Assembly: GCF_001968985.1 (NCBI RefSeq)
Contig: NZ_MOEN01000002.1
Location: forward strand, 1-64,000
Direction: 5' to 3'
Source of the DNA: Desulfurobacterium indicum
Lineage (GTDB): Bacteria; Aquificota; Aquificia; Desulfurobacteriales; Desulfurobacteriaceae
DNA length: 64,000 bases
Shown piece by piece: positions 1 through 7,855 of this stretch. A program made the position numbers and the translations under genes. Under the pieces are notes generated by a model. The model saw only the letters and a list, made by a program, of their open reading frames with translations. It was not told the DNA's origin and searched no databases. Position 1 is the first letter of the stretch. Each line of letters opens with the position of its first letter.

Positions 1-378
1 TATTTCCTCTAAGGTTACCTGCGATATTTTGCTTATGGTTGAGGGTGAGTATTTAAGTTCAAACACGCTTTCAAGAGCCTGGGCTACTGCTCTTGCACTC
101 ATACCAGAGGCAAACATCCCAAGTATTAAGTCTTCAAGATTGATATCTCTTCTTCTATAAGGTTCTATCAACTTTGTTCTGAATTTTCCCTCTCTATCTC
201 TTGGAATTCTCAGATTTTCAAGCTTACCGATAACAGTATCTAAGTTTCTAACGTAAAAGCCGTTCTTTGTTCCTCCATGTTCTTTAAGAAACACTTCTCT
301 TTCAGCCGTCATGATTGACTCTAAGGTTTGCTTTACCACTTCCTTAACTAGGTCTGGTAAAATCTTCTGTAGTTCCAT
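1..378 (-). CDS. IS256-family (Mutator-type) transposase, N-terminal 126 codons
   Basis: Read on the minus strand from an ATG at 378 with an AGGAGG Shine-Dalgarno 5 bases upstream. The visible N-terminal part has features typical of IS256/Mutator DDE transposases: the segment KNGFYVRNLDTVIGKLENL, then IPRDREGKFRTKLIEPYRRR, then GMFASGMSARAVAQALE leading into SPSTISKISQ. This is the DNA-binding N-terminal region; the catalytic DDE residues and C-terminus lie outside the window. The family excises and inserts the element by a copy-paste route. Because the gene is cut by the window edge I cannot say whether the transposase is intact. Family assignment is firm. Confidence 0.9.
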   Translation of the reverse strand, partial: MELQKILPDLVKEVVKQTLESIMTAEREVFLKEHGGTKNGFYVRNLDTVIGKLENLRIPRDREGKFRTKLIEPYRRRDINLEDLILGMFASGMSARAVAQALESVFELKYSPSTISKISQVTLEEI

Positions 379-383
379 TTTTG

Positions 384-422
384 CCTCCTGGGGTTGGTAT
401 TTGTGGGGTGTTCCCCAGGAGG
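384..422 (-). promoter_or_regulatory. Hairpin that buries the transposase ribosome-binding site
   Basis: CCTCCTGGGG at 384-393 and CCCCAGGAGG at 413-422 form a perfect 10-bp inverted repeat with a 19-base loop. On the transposase mRNA the 3' arm is the AGGAGG Shine-Dalgarno itself, so the site is closed whenever the whole repeat is transcribed. Several IS families use such a structure to silence read-through transcripts from outside promoters. The pairing is seen directly; the regulatory role is inferred. Confidence 0.7.
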
Positions 423-462
423 TTATCCCATTTCTCAAGCTTACACAAAATATCGTACACTA

Positions 463-965
463 CCGACGGTAACGGCGTTATCTATTACGAGAATGTTTCC
501 GTCATCATCTGCGGCACCGCTGTATCCCGAATATCCTGAATCTGCTCCACCGTACTCTACGGTACAGTTTTCAAGAAGCCCTTCTGTAAGACTGTTTTCA
601 AAAATAATACCTATCCATTGACCTTTTGATTTGTTTACAGTTGTGAATGTTGAATTGTAAGCTTTAAGCCCGCCTGGGTCATTTCCAACATTTATAGAGC
701 TTCCGCCTGCCATCACCACGGTTGTGTCTCTTATTTCAAGGGTTGGTGCGGGTGGGTTTCCGTTATTGTCTATGTAAAGATCACCATTAACATAGTATGG
801 AATACCGACATTTTCCCATGTTCCGTTATCTGTAACTTTCCATCCATCTCCTGAGCCAAGTTGCGTGTTAACTAAAATTCTAAACATTTTGTCTTCAGAG
901 GACTTCAGAGAATGTTTCATCAAGGTTTTAATTTTTACTGCTTTGTTATAATTCTTCCGTTTCAA
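463..965 (-). pseudogene. Fragment of a parallel beta-helix-type surface protein gene, truncated by the IS
   Basis: An open frame of about 165 codons runs leftwards and enters the IS, where it stops after SVRYFV at 441. The protein has Asn/Gly/Thr-rich repeats resembling right-handed beta-helix surface proteins: GTWENVGIPYYVNGDLYI, then GQWIGIIFENS, then LENCTVEYGGADSG and GNILVIDNAV, a W-G-I-F / N-C-x-V-E-Y-G-G / N-I pattern I associate with that fold. No signal peptide or good start is present: the frame continues antisense into hemE and has only a TTG near 965 without a Shine-Dalgarno. I read it as an internal or C-terminal fragment that lost its 5' end, then was cut by the IS. Function unknown; probably a large secreted or adhesive protein originally. 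Confidence 0.6.
925..952 (+). promoter_or_regulatory. Candidate hemE promoter
   Basis: A perfect TATAAT -10 box sits at 947-952, 38 bases before the hemE start. The -35 region is AT-rich with only a weak match (TTTTAA near 926-931). It lies inside the degenerate reading frame on the other strand, which fits that frame being non-functional. Confidence 0.45.
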
Positions 966-990
966 AGCAAGAGTTTTTAAGGAGAGGCTT

Positions 991-2028
991 ATGAAAGATC
1001 ATCCAATACTTAAAGCGGCAAAAGGAGAGAAAACTGATTACACGCCTATATGGATTATGCGACAGGCGGGTAGATATTCTGCTAAATACAGAGAAATAAG
1101 GGCAAAGGCCGGTTCATTTATGGATTTGTGTAGAAATCCTGAACTTGCGGCTGAGGTTACTCTTCTTCCGATAGAGGAGATAGGCGTCGATGCTGCGATT
1201 CTTTTTTCTGATATTTTCGTTCCTGTTGAGAAGATGGGTATAAATATAGAGTTTGTTTCTGGAAAAGGTCCTGTCCTTTCTCCGGTCATCAAGACGGTTG
1301 AAGATGTGGAAAATTTGAAGATTCCTGTTCCGGAAGATGATTTAGATTATGTTCTTGAAACTATAAGTATAATAAAGAGTAAGTTGACTGATAAGCCGCT
1401 TATAGGATTTTCAGGGGCTCCTTTTACGCTTGCAAGTTATATTCTTGAAGGAGGGAGCACCAAAGATTACAGAGCTGCAAAAACAACAATGTGGAATAAT
1501 TCTAAGTTGTGGCAGGCTCTGATGGATAAGTTAACTGCCGTTGTTATAGAATATTTGTCGTCTCAGATAAATGCCGGTGTTGATCTTGTTCAGATTTTTG
1601 ATTCGTGGATGGGTGTTCTTTCAGCAGAAGATTATAAAAATTACGTTTTCCCTTATACGAAAAAGATAGTTGATTCTTTAAAAGATAGGCATCCGGATAC
1701 GCCTGTTATCCATTTTGGGGTGAATAGCTCTCACCTGATAGAGATTAATAACCGGTTAAATATTGATGTTATAGGGCTTGACTGGAGGACGGAAATTCCT
1801 TTTGCTCTTGAAAGAACAGATAAGTCAATTCAGGGGAATCTTGATCCCGTTGCTCTTTTTGCTGATGAGAAAATAATAGAGGAAAAGGTGAGGAAAATAC
1901 TTATAGAAGGTTTAAGAGCAAAAGGCCATATTTTTAATCTCGGTCATGGGATACTTCCTCAGACTGATCCGAAAAAGGCAAAATTTCTTGTTGAAACGGT
2001 TCACAGGATAGGAAAAGAAATAAGATAA
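991..2028 (+). CDS. hemE: Uroporphyrinogen decarboxylase
   Basis: Converts uroporphyrinogen III to coproporphyrinogen III by removing the four acetate carboxyls, a cytoplasmic step of haem synthesis. The 345-residue length is normal for HemE. The N-terminal signature PIWIMRQAGRY is at residues 19-29 (it carries the substrate-binding Arg residues), FSDIFVP near 73-79 holds the conserved Asp, the second signature GFSGAPFTLASYILEGG lies near 139, and HGILPQTDP near the C-terminus carries the conserved His. ATG is preceded by TAAGGAGAGG. The gene is monocistronic, with its own terminator. hemW, for an anaerobic haem-related radical SAM protein, is elsewhere in the window. Confidence 0.97.
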   Translation: MKDHPILKAAKGEKTDYTPIWIMRQAGRYSAKYREIRAKAGSFMDLCRNPELAAEVTLLPIEEIGVDAAILFSDIFVPVEKMGINIEFVSGKGPVLSPVIKTVEDVENLKIPVPEDDLDYVLETISIIKSKLTDKPLIGFSGAPFTLASYILEGGSTKDYRAAKTTMWNNSKLWQALMDKLTAVVIEYLSSQINAGVDLVQIFDSWMGVLSAEDYKNYVFPYTKKIVDSLKDRHPDTPVIHFGVNSSHLIEINNRLNIDVIGLDWRTEIPFALERTDKSIQGNLDPVALFADEKIIEEKVRKILIEGLRAKGHIFNLGHGILPQTDPKKAKFLVETVHRIGKEIR

Positions 2029-2034
2029 TTCATG

Positions 2035-2067
2035 AAAGCCCGAAAATCTTTCGGGCTTCTGTTTTTT
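2035..2067 (+). terminator. Rho-independent terminator of hemE
   Basis: AAGCCCGAAA (from 2036) pairs with TTTCGGGCTT (2049-2058) around a three-base loop and is followed by CTGTTTTTTAG. A clear GC stem plus T-run, just after the hemE stop. Confidence 0.9.
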
Positions 2068-2074
2068 AGTGATA

Positions 2075-2104
2075 TTGAAAAAATATTAGCTATTATTGTA
2101 TAAT
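2075..2104 (+). promoter_or_regulatory. Promoter of the liv operon
   Basis: TTGAAA at 2075-2080, an 18-bp spacer and TATAAT at 2099-2104 make a near-consensus sigma-70 promoter immediately after the hemE terminator. It leaves a leader of about 50 bases before livK. Confidence 0.75.
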
Positions 2105-2158
2105 ATATCAGCTATTTAAAAACTAACTTTAAAACTTCACTGCAGGAGGGCTTGCGGA

Positions 2159-3502
2159 ATGAAAAAAGGGGACTTCAAAAAACTCCTTTCTGTAGTTTTC
2201 CTCCTCGTTCTTGCCGTGGTCTCTTTTTCCTGTTTTTCAAAGAGTGAGAACAAAGAGGAAAAAACTACAACTGAGACGACAACATCAGCTGTTGAGCAGG
2301 GACAAAAGGCGGAATCTTCAGGAAAAGATGTCATAGTTATAGGTTATACTTCATCGCAAACGGGTAAATTTGCTACAGAAAGTCGTGAGCAGTCTAATGG
2401 TCTTAAACTTTGGGTTAAAGATGTAAATGCTAATGGTGGAATATACGTTAAGGATTTGGGCAAAAAGCTTAAAGTTGTTCTCAAGAGCTATGATGATGAG
2501 AGTTCAAAAGATAGGGTTCAACAGCTTTACACAAGGTTGATAAACGAGGATCAGGCAGACTTCCTTATTTCACCTTATTCTTCAGGTCTTACAGCTTCTG
2601 CGGCAGTTGTTACCGAGCAGTATGGGAAAATCCTTATTGCAACAGGTGCTGCTTCTGACAAGATCTTTTCTAAGGGTTACGAGTATGTTTATCAGATTTA
2701 CACACCAGCATCACGTTACTTGACCGATGCTGTGGATATTCTAAAGCAGAAAGATCCTGAGGTTAAAAAGATAGCTATTGTTTATGAAAACTCAAACTTT
2801 GCTAAAAGTGTTGCTACAGCTGCTAAAAAGTATGCTGAGGAGAACGGATTCAAGGTTGTTCTTTTCGAAAGTTATGAACCAGGAACTACTGACTTCACAT
2901 CTATGATTAACAAGATAAAGGCTTCTGGAGCTAAAGCAGTTATTGGCGGTGGTCACTTTACAGATGGTGAAACACTTGCCAAGCAGATTAACGATGCCAA
3001 ATTGAAAATCGATCTTCTTTCTATCCTTGTTGCTCCTGCTCTTCCAGAGTTTAGTGAAATCGGTAAAGCTGCTCTTTACGTTACTGGTCCTTCCCAGTGG
3101 GAATCAAAAGTTAAGTTTTCTAAAGAGACAACACCTTCAGGCTATGAGTTTTTCGGAATTTCAGCAGCTCAGTTTGTAAAAGAGTATAAAAATGCTTACG
3201 GAAATGTACCAGGTTATCATGCGGCTGGTGGATATACGGCAGGCCTTGTTCTTGAGAGAGCCATAGAGGACGCCGGAACGCTTAATAGTAATAAAGTTAA
3301 AGCAGCTCTTGATAATATGGACATTTACACGCTTTTCGGACATATCAAATTTGATACAGGTGAATACCACGGAAGACAGATAGGTCATACCATGGTTATA
3401 ATCCAGTGGCTTAATAAGAATGGTAAGTTAAGCAAGGAAATTGTTTATCCTGAAAAAGCAGCAACAGCAAAGATAGTTATTCCTTATTGCTCTAAGTTTT
3501 AA
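2159..3502 (+). CDS. livK: Branched-chain amino-acid ABC transporter, substrate-binding lipoprotein (LivK-like)
   Basis: Periplasmic binding protein that delivers a branched-chain amino acid or a related ligand to LivHMGF. The N-terminus is a signal peptide (KK..LLSVVFLLVLAVV) ending in SFSC, with Cys25 as probable lipidated residue; this lipobox is not canonical at -3. A Lys/Glu/Thr/Ser-rich linker follows (residues 28-55). The mature part begins VIVIGYTSSQTGKFA, typical of the type I periplasmic-binding fold (Peripla_BP_6), and continues through an ISPYSSGLT ligand-binding segment. At 447 residues it is somewhat longer than E. coli LivK because of the linker. An AGGAGGG Shine-Dalgarno stands 8 bases before the ATG. 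It is first in the operon. The actual ligand cannot be told from sequence. Confidence 0.9.
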   Translation: MKKGDFKKLLSVVFLLVLAVVSFSCFSKSENKEEKTTTETTTSAVEQGQKAESSGKDVIVIGYTSSQTGKFATESREQSNGLKLWVKDVNANGGIYVKDLGKKLKVVLKSYDDESSKDRVQQLYTRLINEDQADFLISPYSSGLTASAAVVTEQYGKILIATGAASDKIFSKGYEYVYQIYTPASRYLTDAVDILKQKDPEVKKIAIVYENSNFAKSVATAAKKYAEENGFKVVLFESYEPGTTDFTSMINKIKASGAKAVIGGGHFTDGETLAKQINDAKLKIDLLSILVAPALPEFSEIGKAALYVTGPSQWESKVKFSKETTPSGYEFFGISAAQFVKEYKNAYGNVPGYHAAGGYTAGLVLERAIEDAGTLNSNKVKAALDNMDIYTLFGHIKFDTGEYHGRQIGHTMVIIQWLNKNGKLSKEIVYPEKAATAKIVIPYCSKF

Positions 3503-3504
3503 TT

Positions 3505-3521
3505 GAGGGGGGCTCCCCCTC
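3505..3521 (+). promoter_or_regulatory. Intra-operon hairpin between livK and livH
   Basis: GAGGGGG pairs perfectly with CCCCCTC around a 3-base loop, three bases after the livK stop, with no T-run. Such a stem would stabilise the livK message or partly terminate, giving more binding protein than permease, as is common in ABC operons. The structure is seen; the role is inferred. Confidence 0.55.
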
Positions 3522-3601
3522 TTATTCCCTGATGATCCCTGAAAGGGTGGTTTAGTGTGTTTTTCCACTCTTTTAGAGATTATCAGAGTGGGAGGTTTGC
3601 T

Positions 3602-4432
3602 TTGAACGTTTATGTTGATGCGTTGATTAATGGCGTTTTGCTGGGTCTTATTTATGGCCTTGCTGCCATGGGATTGGCTTTAATCTGGGGAGTGATGAAA
3701 GTTATAAATCTGTCTCACGGAGCTTTTATAACGTTAGGAATGTTTTTCTCTTATGTGGTGTTTACTTCCCTTCATTTTCCTCCTTATATTTCAGTTTTTA
3801 TGGCTATTATTGTTGGATTGCTAGCAGGTGTGATTACTTACTTTACCGCACTTCACAGAGTTCTGAATGCAGGAGAGCTTTCTACACTTCTTTCGACTTA
3901 TTCTGTTAGTTTAATAATTATTGGTCTTTTAATGTTTGTGTTTGCTACAACTCCGAAAGCCCTTAATCTTGGTATGAATATTTTTACTGCCAAAATGGTA
4001 GCTGCAGGTTTTTCTTTTGTTTTTTCTGTTATTCTTTATTATTTCCTTTACAAGACCGATACTGGTATGGCAATTAGAGCTGTTTCTCAGCATCCTGATG
4101 CATCAAAGCTTATGGGAATAGATACTGTTAAGATATTGGCTTTTTCTTTTGGCCTTGGTGTTGCTCTTGCAATGGCAGCAGGAACTTTGATTTCGATGAT
4201 ATTCCCTTTTTCTGTTTTATCAGGTGGACTTTATGAACTTAAAAGTTTTGTAATTTGTGTAATTGGAGGATTGGGAAATCCTTTGGGTGCTTTAATTGGT
4301 GGCATTGTTCTCGGGATTCTGGAGAATGTATTTGGACTTTTTGTTAATCAAGGGATTGTTCCTTTCATAGAGTTTACGATTCTTATTTTAATTCTTCTTT
4401 ATAAGCCTCAAGGTCTTCTTGGAGGACACTGA
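3602..4432 (+). CDS. livH: Branched-chain amino-acid ABC transporter permease (LivH-like)
   Basis: Inner-membrane permease that pairs with LivM to form the channel. The start chosen is TTG at 3602, because GGGAGG lies 7 bases upstream and the product then begins MNVYVDALINGVLLGLIYG, the usual LivH N-terminus. A GTG at 3557 in the same frame would add 15 polar residues with a poorer Shine-Dalgarno. The 276-residue protein is almost wholly hydrophobic, about eight membrane spans, with the cytoplasmic loop AIRAVSQHPDASKLMGI, which corresponds to the conserved loop contacting the ATPase. It ends PQGLLGGH. The stop overlaps the livM start (TGATG). Confidence 0.93.
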   Translation: MNVYVDALINGVLLGLIYGLAAMGLALIWGVMKVINLSHGAFITLGMFFSYVVFTSLHFPPYISVFMAIIVGLLAGVITYFTALHRVLNAGELSTLLSTYSVSLIIIGLLMFVFATTPKALNLGMNIFTAKMVAAGFSFVFSVILYYFLYKTDTGMAIRAVSQHPDASKLMGIDTVKILAFSFGLGVALAMAAGTLISMIFPFSVLSGGLYELKSFVICVIGGLGNPLGALIGGIVLGILENVFGLFVNQGIVPFIEFTILILILLYKPQGLLGGH

Positions 4433-5397
4433 TGAAAAAACATCTGGGATTTATAGTTTCCTTGTTAATCATACTTGCCTGTGGCGCTTATCCGATTGTT
4501 ACCGGTTCTCCTATGGCAAGGGAAGATATGTTTGTTATGTTGAGTTACATAGGTCTGGCTCTTTCTCTTAATGTGTTAATGGGCTTTACAGGTTATGTTT
4601 CATTCGGTCATGTCGTATTCTTCGGCATTGGTGGATATATTACGTTTGCTCTCATCTATCACTATGGAATTGGGCTAATTCCGGCTCTTATTGCAGGAGG
4701 AATTGTTGCCGCTCTTATAGCGGGACTTCTGGGGATGGCTGTTTTAAATTTAAGAGGTGCTTACTTTGCAATAGCCACCATAGGTATTAATGAAGCGTTT
4801 AAGACTTTAATCTCGAACATAGATTACCTTGGCGGTGCTGAAGGTCTTTTCTTTAACCTTAGGAAAGCTTATTCTCCTTATGGGGGTTCTCAAAAGGCAC
4901 TCTGGTATTCGTTTATCTTGCTTGTTATTGTTACTCTTGCGGCTCTGATTGTTAGCTTTCTGGTTAAGCGTTCAAAGTTTGGATTGGGTCTTTTTTCGAT
5001 TAGGGAAGATGAAGATGCTGCTAAAGTTTTAGGTATAAATACGAAGCTTTATAAGACAATTGCCTTTATGATTTCTGCATTTTTCCCGGGTATGATAGGC
5101 GGTCTTTTCTTTTTTAAAAACGGAAGTATTGATCCGAACAGTGCTTTTCATCTGCTGAAGTCTGTTGAGATGATTTTTATGGTTATGCTTGGAGGAATCG
5201 GAACGATATTCGGTCCGGTTGTCGGAGCTCTTACTTACGAGGAAATTCGTTCGTATCTACTTCTCAATCCTGCATTTAAGGATCTTCATCTGGCGATTTC
5301 AGGCGTAATTCTTCTTCTTATTGTTCTGTTTATTCCTGATGGTATTGTCGGTTTTTTAAGAAGAAAGATAAAGTTTTTCAAAGAGGTATTTGAGTAG
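4432..5397 (+). CDS. livM: Branched-chain amino-acid ABC transporter permease (LivM-like)
   Basis: Second permease of the importer, 321 residues. Hydrophobic throughout, with the family segments SLNVLMGFTGYVSFGHVVFF near residue 45 and LNLRGAYFAIATIGINEA near 106. The ATPase-contact loop FSIREDEDAAKVLGINTKLYK near 189 corresponds to the one in LivH. Translationally coupled to livH by a one-base overlap and followed 11 bases later by livG. Family assignment is secure; substrate specificity within the HAAT family is not visible. Confidence 0.94.
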   Translation: MKKHLGFIVSLLIILACGAYPIVTGSPMAREDMFVMLSYIGLALSLNVLMGFTGYVSFGHVVFFGIGGYITFALIYHYGIGLIPALIAGGIVAALIAGLLGMAVLNLRGAYFAIATIGINEAFKTLISNIDYLGGAEGLFFNLRKAYSPYGGSQKALWYSFILLVIVTLAALIVSFLVKRSKFGLGLFSIREDEDAAKVLGINTKLYKTIAFMISAFFPGMIGGLFFFKNGSIDPNSAFHLLKSVEMIFMVMLGGIGTIFGPVVGALTYEEIRSYLLLNPAFKDLHLAISGVILLLIVLFIPDGIVGFLRRKIKFFKEVFE

Positions 5398-5408
5398 AGG
5401 GAGATAAA

Positions 5409-6176
5409 ATGGCGGAAATTATTTTAAAGGTTGAAAATCTGACCAAACGTTTTAAAGGTCTTGTTGCTTTAAATAAGGTGTCTTTTCAGGTAGAAAAAAG
5501 AAAAATCCTTGGCATTATAGGGCCTAACGGTGCAGGTAAAACGACACTTTTTAAGTGTATAACGTCTGTTTATAAACCTACTGAAGGTAAGGTTTATTTT
5601 AAAGGTCAGGATATTACGGATCTTCCGACGTTTAAGAAGGCAAGACTGGGTATTGCAAGAACGCACCAGATAGTTCGTCCTTTGAAAGAGCTTACGGTTC
5701 TTAAAAATGTAATGGTAGGGGCATGTTTTGGTAAACGGTATGCTTCTTTAAAGGAAGCGGAAGAGATCGCGATTGACGTTTTGAAGTTTGTGAAGCTTTA
5801 TGACAAAAAGGATATTGAGGCTGGGAAGCTTAACGTTCCTCAGAAGAAAAGACTTGAGCTTGCCAGGGCTCTTGCCGGGGAACCGGAACTTCTTCTTCTT
5901 GATGAGGTTTTGGCAGGGCTTACTCCCGGTGAAGTTAAAGAGATGGTTGAGATTATAAAAGAGATAAGAAACCTCGGAATAACAATTCTTATGATCGAGC
6001 ACCTGATGCACGCTATTATGAATGTTTCTGACAGGATAATTGTTCTTGATTACGGTCAAAAGATAGCAGATGGGACACCGGAAGAGGTTGCCAATGATCC
6101 TAAAGTAATAGAAGCTTATCTGGGGGATCCCGAGATGGCTCTTAAACTCCTGAAGGAGAAGAGAGATGGCGAATGA
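5409..6176 (+). CDS. livG: Branched-chain amino-acid ABC transporter ATP-binding protein (LivG-like)
   Basis: Cytoplasmic ATPase that drives the importer as a heterodimer with LivF. Walker A GPNGAGKTT is at residues 38-46, a Q-loop precedes residue 95, and Walker B LLLLDEVLAGL is near 160. The switch His lies in MIEHLMHAIM, and the LivG-type C-terminal tail runs VANDPKVIEAYLG. The ABC signature is degenerate: LNVPQKKRLELARAL replaces the usual LSYGQQRRLEIARAL, so the Ser-x-Gly-Gln core is changed. LivF has a perfect LSGGE, so one composite site may be canonical and the other altered. The gene overlaps livF by 11 bases. Confidence 0.93.
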   Translation: MAEIILKVENLTKRFKGLVALNKVSFQVEKRKILGIIGPNGAGKTTLFKCITSVYKPTEGKVYFKGQDITDLPTFKKARLGIARTHQIVRPLKELTVLKNVMVGACFGKRYASLKEAEEIAIDVLKFVKLYDKKDIEAGKLNVPQKKRLELARALAGEPELLLLDEVLAGLTPGEVKEMVEIIKEIRNLGITILMIEHLMHAIMNVSDRIIVLDYGQKIADGTPEEVANDPKVIEAYLGDPEMALKLLKEKRDGE

Positions 6177-6885
6177 TATTGTCCTTGAAGTTAAAAATCT
6201 TGAAGCTGGATATGATGATGTTCAAGTTTTGTGGGGAGTTAATCTAAAAGTTAGAAGACATTCTCTTACCACTATAATAGGTGCAAACGGTGCAGGTAAA
6301 ACAACAACACTTAAATCTATCTGTGGACTTCTTAAAAATGTGAGAGGAACGGTAATTTTAAATGGAGAGGATATTTCTGCTCTTCCTACTCATAAGAGAG
6401 TGGATAGAGGTCTTGTTATGGTTCCTGAGGGCAGGTGGCTTTTCCCTGAAATGACAGTTCTTGAAAATTTAAGGATGGGTGCTTTCACTAAAAGAGCAAG
6501 GGCAAAGAGAGATGAAACATTAGAGTGGGTTTACACACTTTTCCCGAGGTTGAAAGAGAGAGCTAACCAGAAGGCAGGTACGCTTTCAGGCGGTGAGCAG
6601 CAGATGGTTGCAATAGGAAGAGGACTCATGGCGTTGCCGGAGGTTCTTATTCTTGATGAACCGAGTCTCGGCCTTGCTCCAAATCTTGTTCTTGATATTT
6701 TCAAAATTATTCAGGAACTTAAAAATGAAGGATTAACGGTTTTACTGGTTGAACAGAATGTTCATCTGGGACTTGCAATATCCGATTACGCTTACGTGAT
6801 GGAAAATGGAAAGATAATTATGGAAGGAACAGGTTCAGAGCTGGAAAATGATCCTAAAGTAAAAGAAGCTTATCTGGGGCTTTGA
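6166..6885 (+). CDS. livF: Branched-chain amino-acid ABC transporter ATP-binding protein (LivF-like)
   Basis: Second ATPase of the importer, 239 residues. Walker A GANGAGKTT is at 39-47, the signature LSGGEQQMVAIGRGLM near 142, Walker B LILDEPSLGLAP near 162, and the switch motif is LLVEQNVHLGL. The length and the ending DPKVKEAYLGL are typical of LivF. The start lies inside the end of livG with GGAG upstream (GAAGGAGAAGAGATGG). Together with livKHMG this completes a five-gene importer in canonical order. Confidence 0.95.
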   Translation: MANDIVLEVKNLEAGYDDVQVLWGVNLKVRRHSLTTIIGANGAGKTTTLKSICGLLKNVRGTVILNGEDISALPTHKRVDRGLVMVPEGRWLFPEMTVLENLRMGAFTKRARAKRDETLEWVYTLFPRLKERANQKAGTLSGGEQQMVAIGRGLMALPEVLILDEPSLGLAPNLVLDIFKIIQELKNEGLTVLLVEQNVHLGLAISDYAYVMENGKIIMEGTGSELENDPKVKEAYLGL

Positions 6886-6891
6886 ATTAGA

Positions 6892-7855
6892 ATGAGTATA
6901 TTCAGAAAGTTTGTTAAAATCTTTGATTTTTCTAAACCGCCTGGTAAATCTTTTCTCTCAAAATATGGAGAAGCTGCCGAAGATTATCTAAGGACTATTC
7001 TTTCAAAGTCAGGATATGTCTATTATTTTAATTAATAGGCTTATTCCCGATAAGAAAAATTATAGATGGTTTGGTGAGATAGATGCTGTTATTTACGGAG
7101 AGGGCAATGTCTATTGTGTAGAGGTTAAGCGGTATAAGGGAATTATTGATTTTTTGCAAAAGAAAAGAGTAATAACGAAAAAATCTTTAATTTTTAAACG
7201 GGAAATAGAAATAGAGTCAGGAGAAATAGATGATTCGAAAATAGTAGTTTATCGAAAGACATACGATTATGAAGATTCGAAAATATATCCGAATCCGATG
7301 TTAAGAACAAAATCTCGGATAGAAAAATTGAAAGAATATTTAATCAGCAAAGATAGGCGGTTTGTGAAAGTTGCCTTTATTCCTGTGGTTGCTTTTTGTG
7401 ATGGAGATTCTGATATATCTAAGATTCACTCGTTCGATAAAGGATTTATTTATGTTTCTGAGATTCTTGATTTTATTAAATTTTGCAAGAATAAGAGGTT
7501 CGCTGAAGTATATCAGTCTTGGATAAAAGATGGAATAGAGTCTCTTCCAACGTGGGACTACATTAAGAATACAGAAGGAGAATGGATTTACGGTGAATTA
7601 GTGGAAGATGAATTTTCCTGCAAAACGCGGGAGGATGGTATTTACCGGATACCTTACTGTGATGTTAGGGCAATTTTTGTTCACGATTTAGATTCTCATT
7701 ATCTTTTGGTAGTGAGAAAGCTTGACGGAAGTAGTGAAGAGATTCCTGTAACAAAGGGAAAAGTCAAATTCAACAAATTTGATCGTATTTGCGAGTTTTC
7801 TTTAAAACATATAAAAGAGATTTATGTAGGAACAAAAAATTTTAGTTTTGGTTAA
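6892..7855 (+). pseudogene. NERD-domain protein gene with a single-base frameshift
   Basis: Starting at ATG 6892, six bases after livF, 46 codons read MSIFRKFVKIFDF... SKYGEAAEDYLRTILSKSGYVYYFN and stop. The frame at 7016 continues the same protein as NRLIPDKKNYRWFGEIDAV and VYCVEVKRYKG. Joined by dropping one base near 7029-7037 (ATTTTAATTAATAG), the two give about 320 residues. The G-E-x(2)-E-x(2)-L, E-I-D and E-V-K-x-Y-x-G motifs of the nuclease-related NERD domain then come in the right order. The C-terminal two thirds is unrecognised. It could be a true pseudogene, a sequencing error in an AT-rich run, or recoding at the T-A run. If the upstream part is ignored, the ORF from 7016 lacks the N-terminal NERD helix and has no Shine-Dalgarno. 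Confidence 0.7.

Larger units (their letters stand above)
1..462 (-). mobile_element. IS256-family insertion sequence, 5' (transposase-start) end only
   Basis: The window opens inside an insertion sequence whose transposase reads leftwards off the edge. The likely terminal inverted repeat lies at about 436-462: read on the minus strand it begins TAGTGTACGATATTTTGTGT, a sequence of the style found at IS256-family ends. Beyond it (463 on) the sequence switches to an unrelated coding frame, so the element has inserted into a gene. The exact end could differ by a few bases. The 8-9 bp target duplication expected of this family cannot be tested because the other end is outside the window. Confidence 0.85.

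Noticed and set aside
394-621. A 75-codon plus-strand frame crossing the IS end
   Set aside because: It spans the junction between IS and the disrupted gene and is antisense to both; composition is Ser/Pro/Tyr-rich shadow sequence.
3557-3601. Longer GTG start for livH
   Set aside because: Adds 15 polar residues before the conserved N-terminus; TTG 3602 has a better placed GGGAGG.
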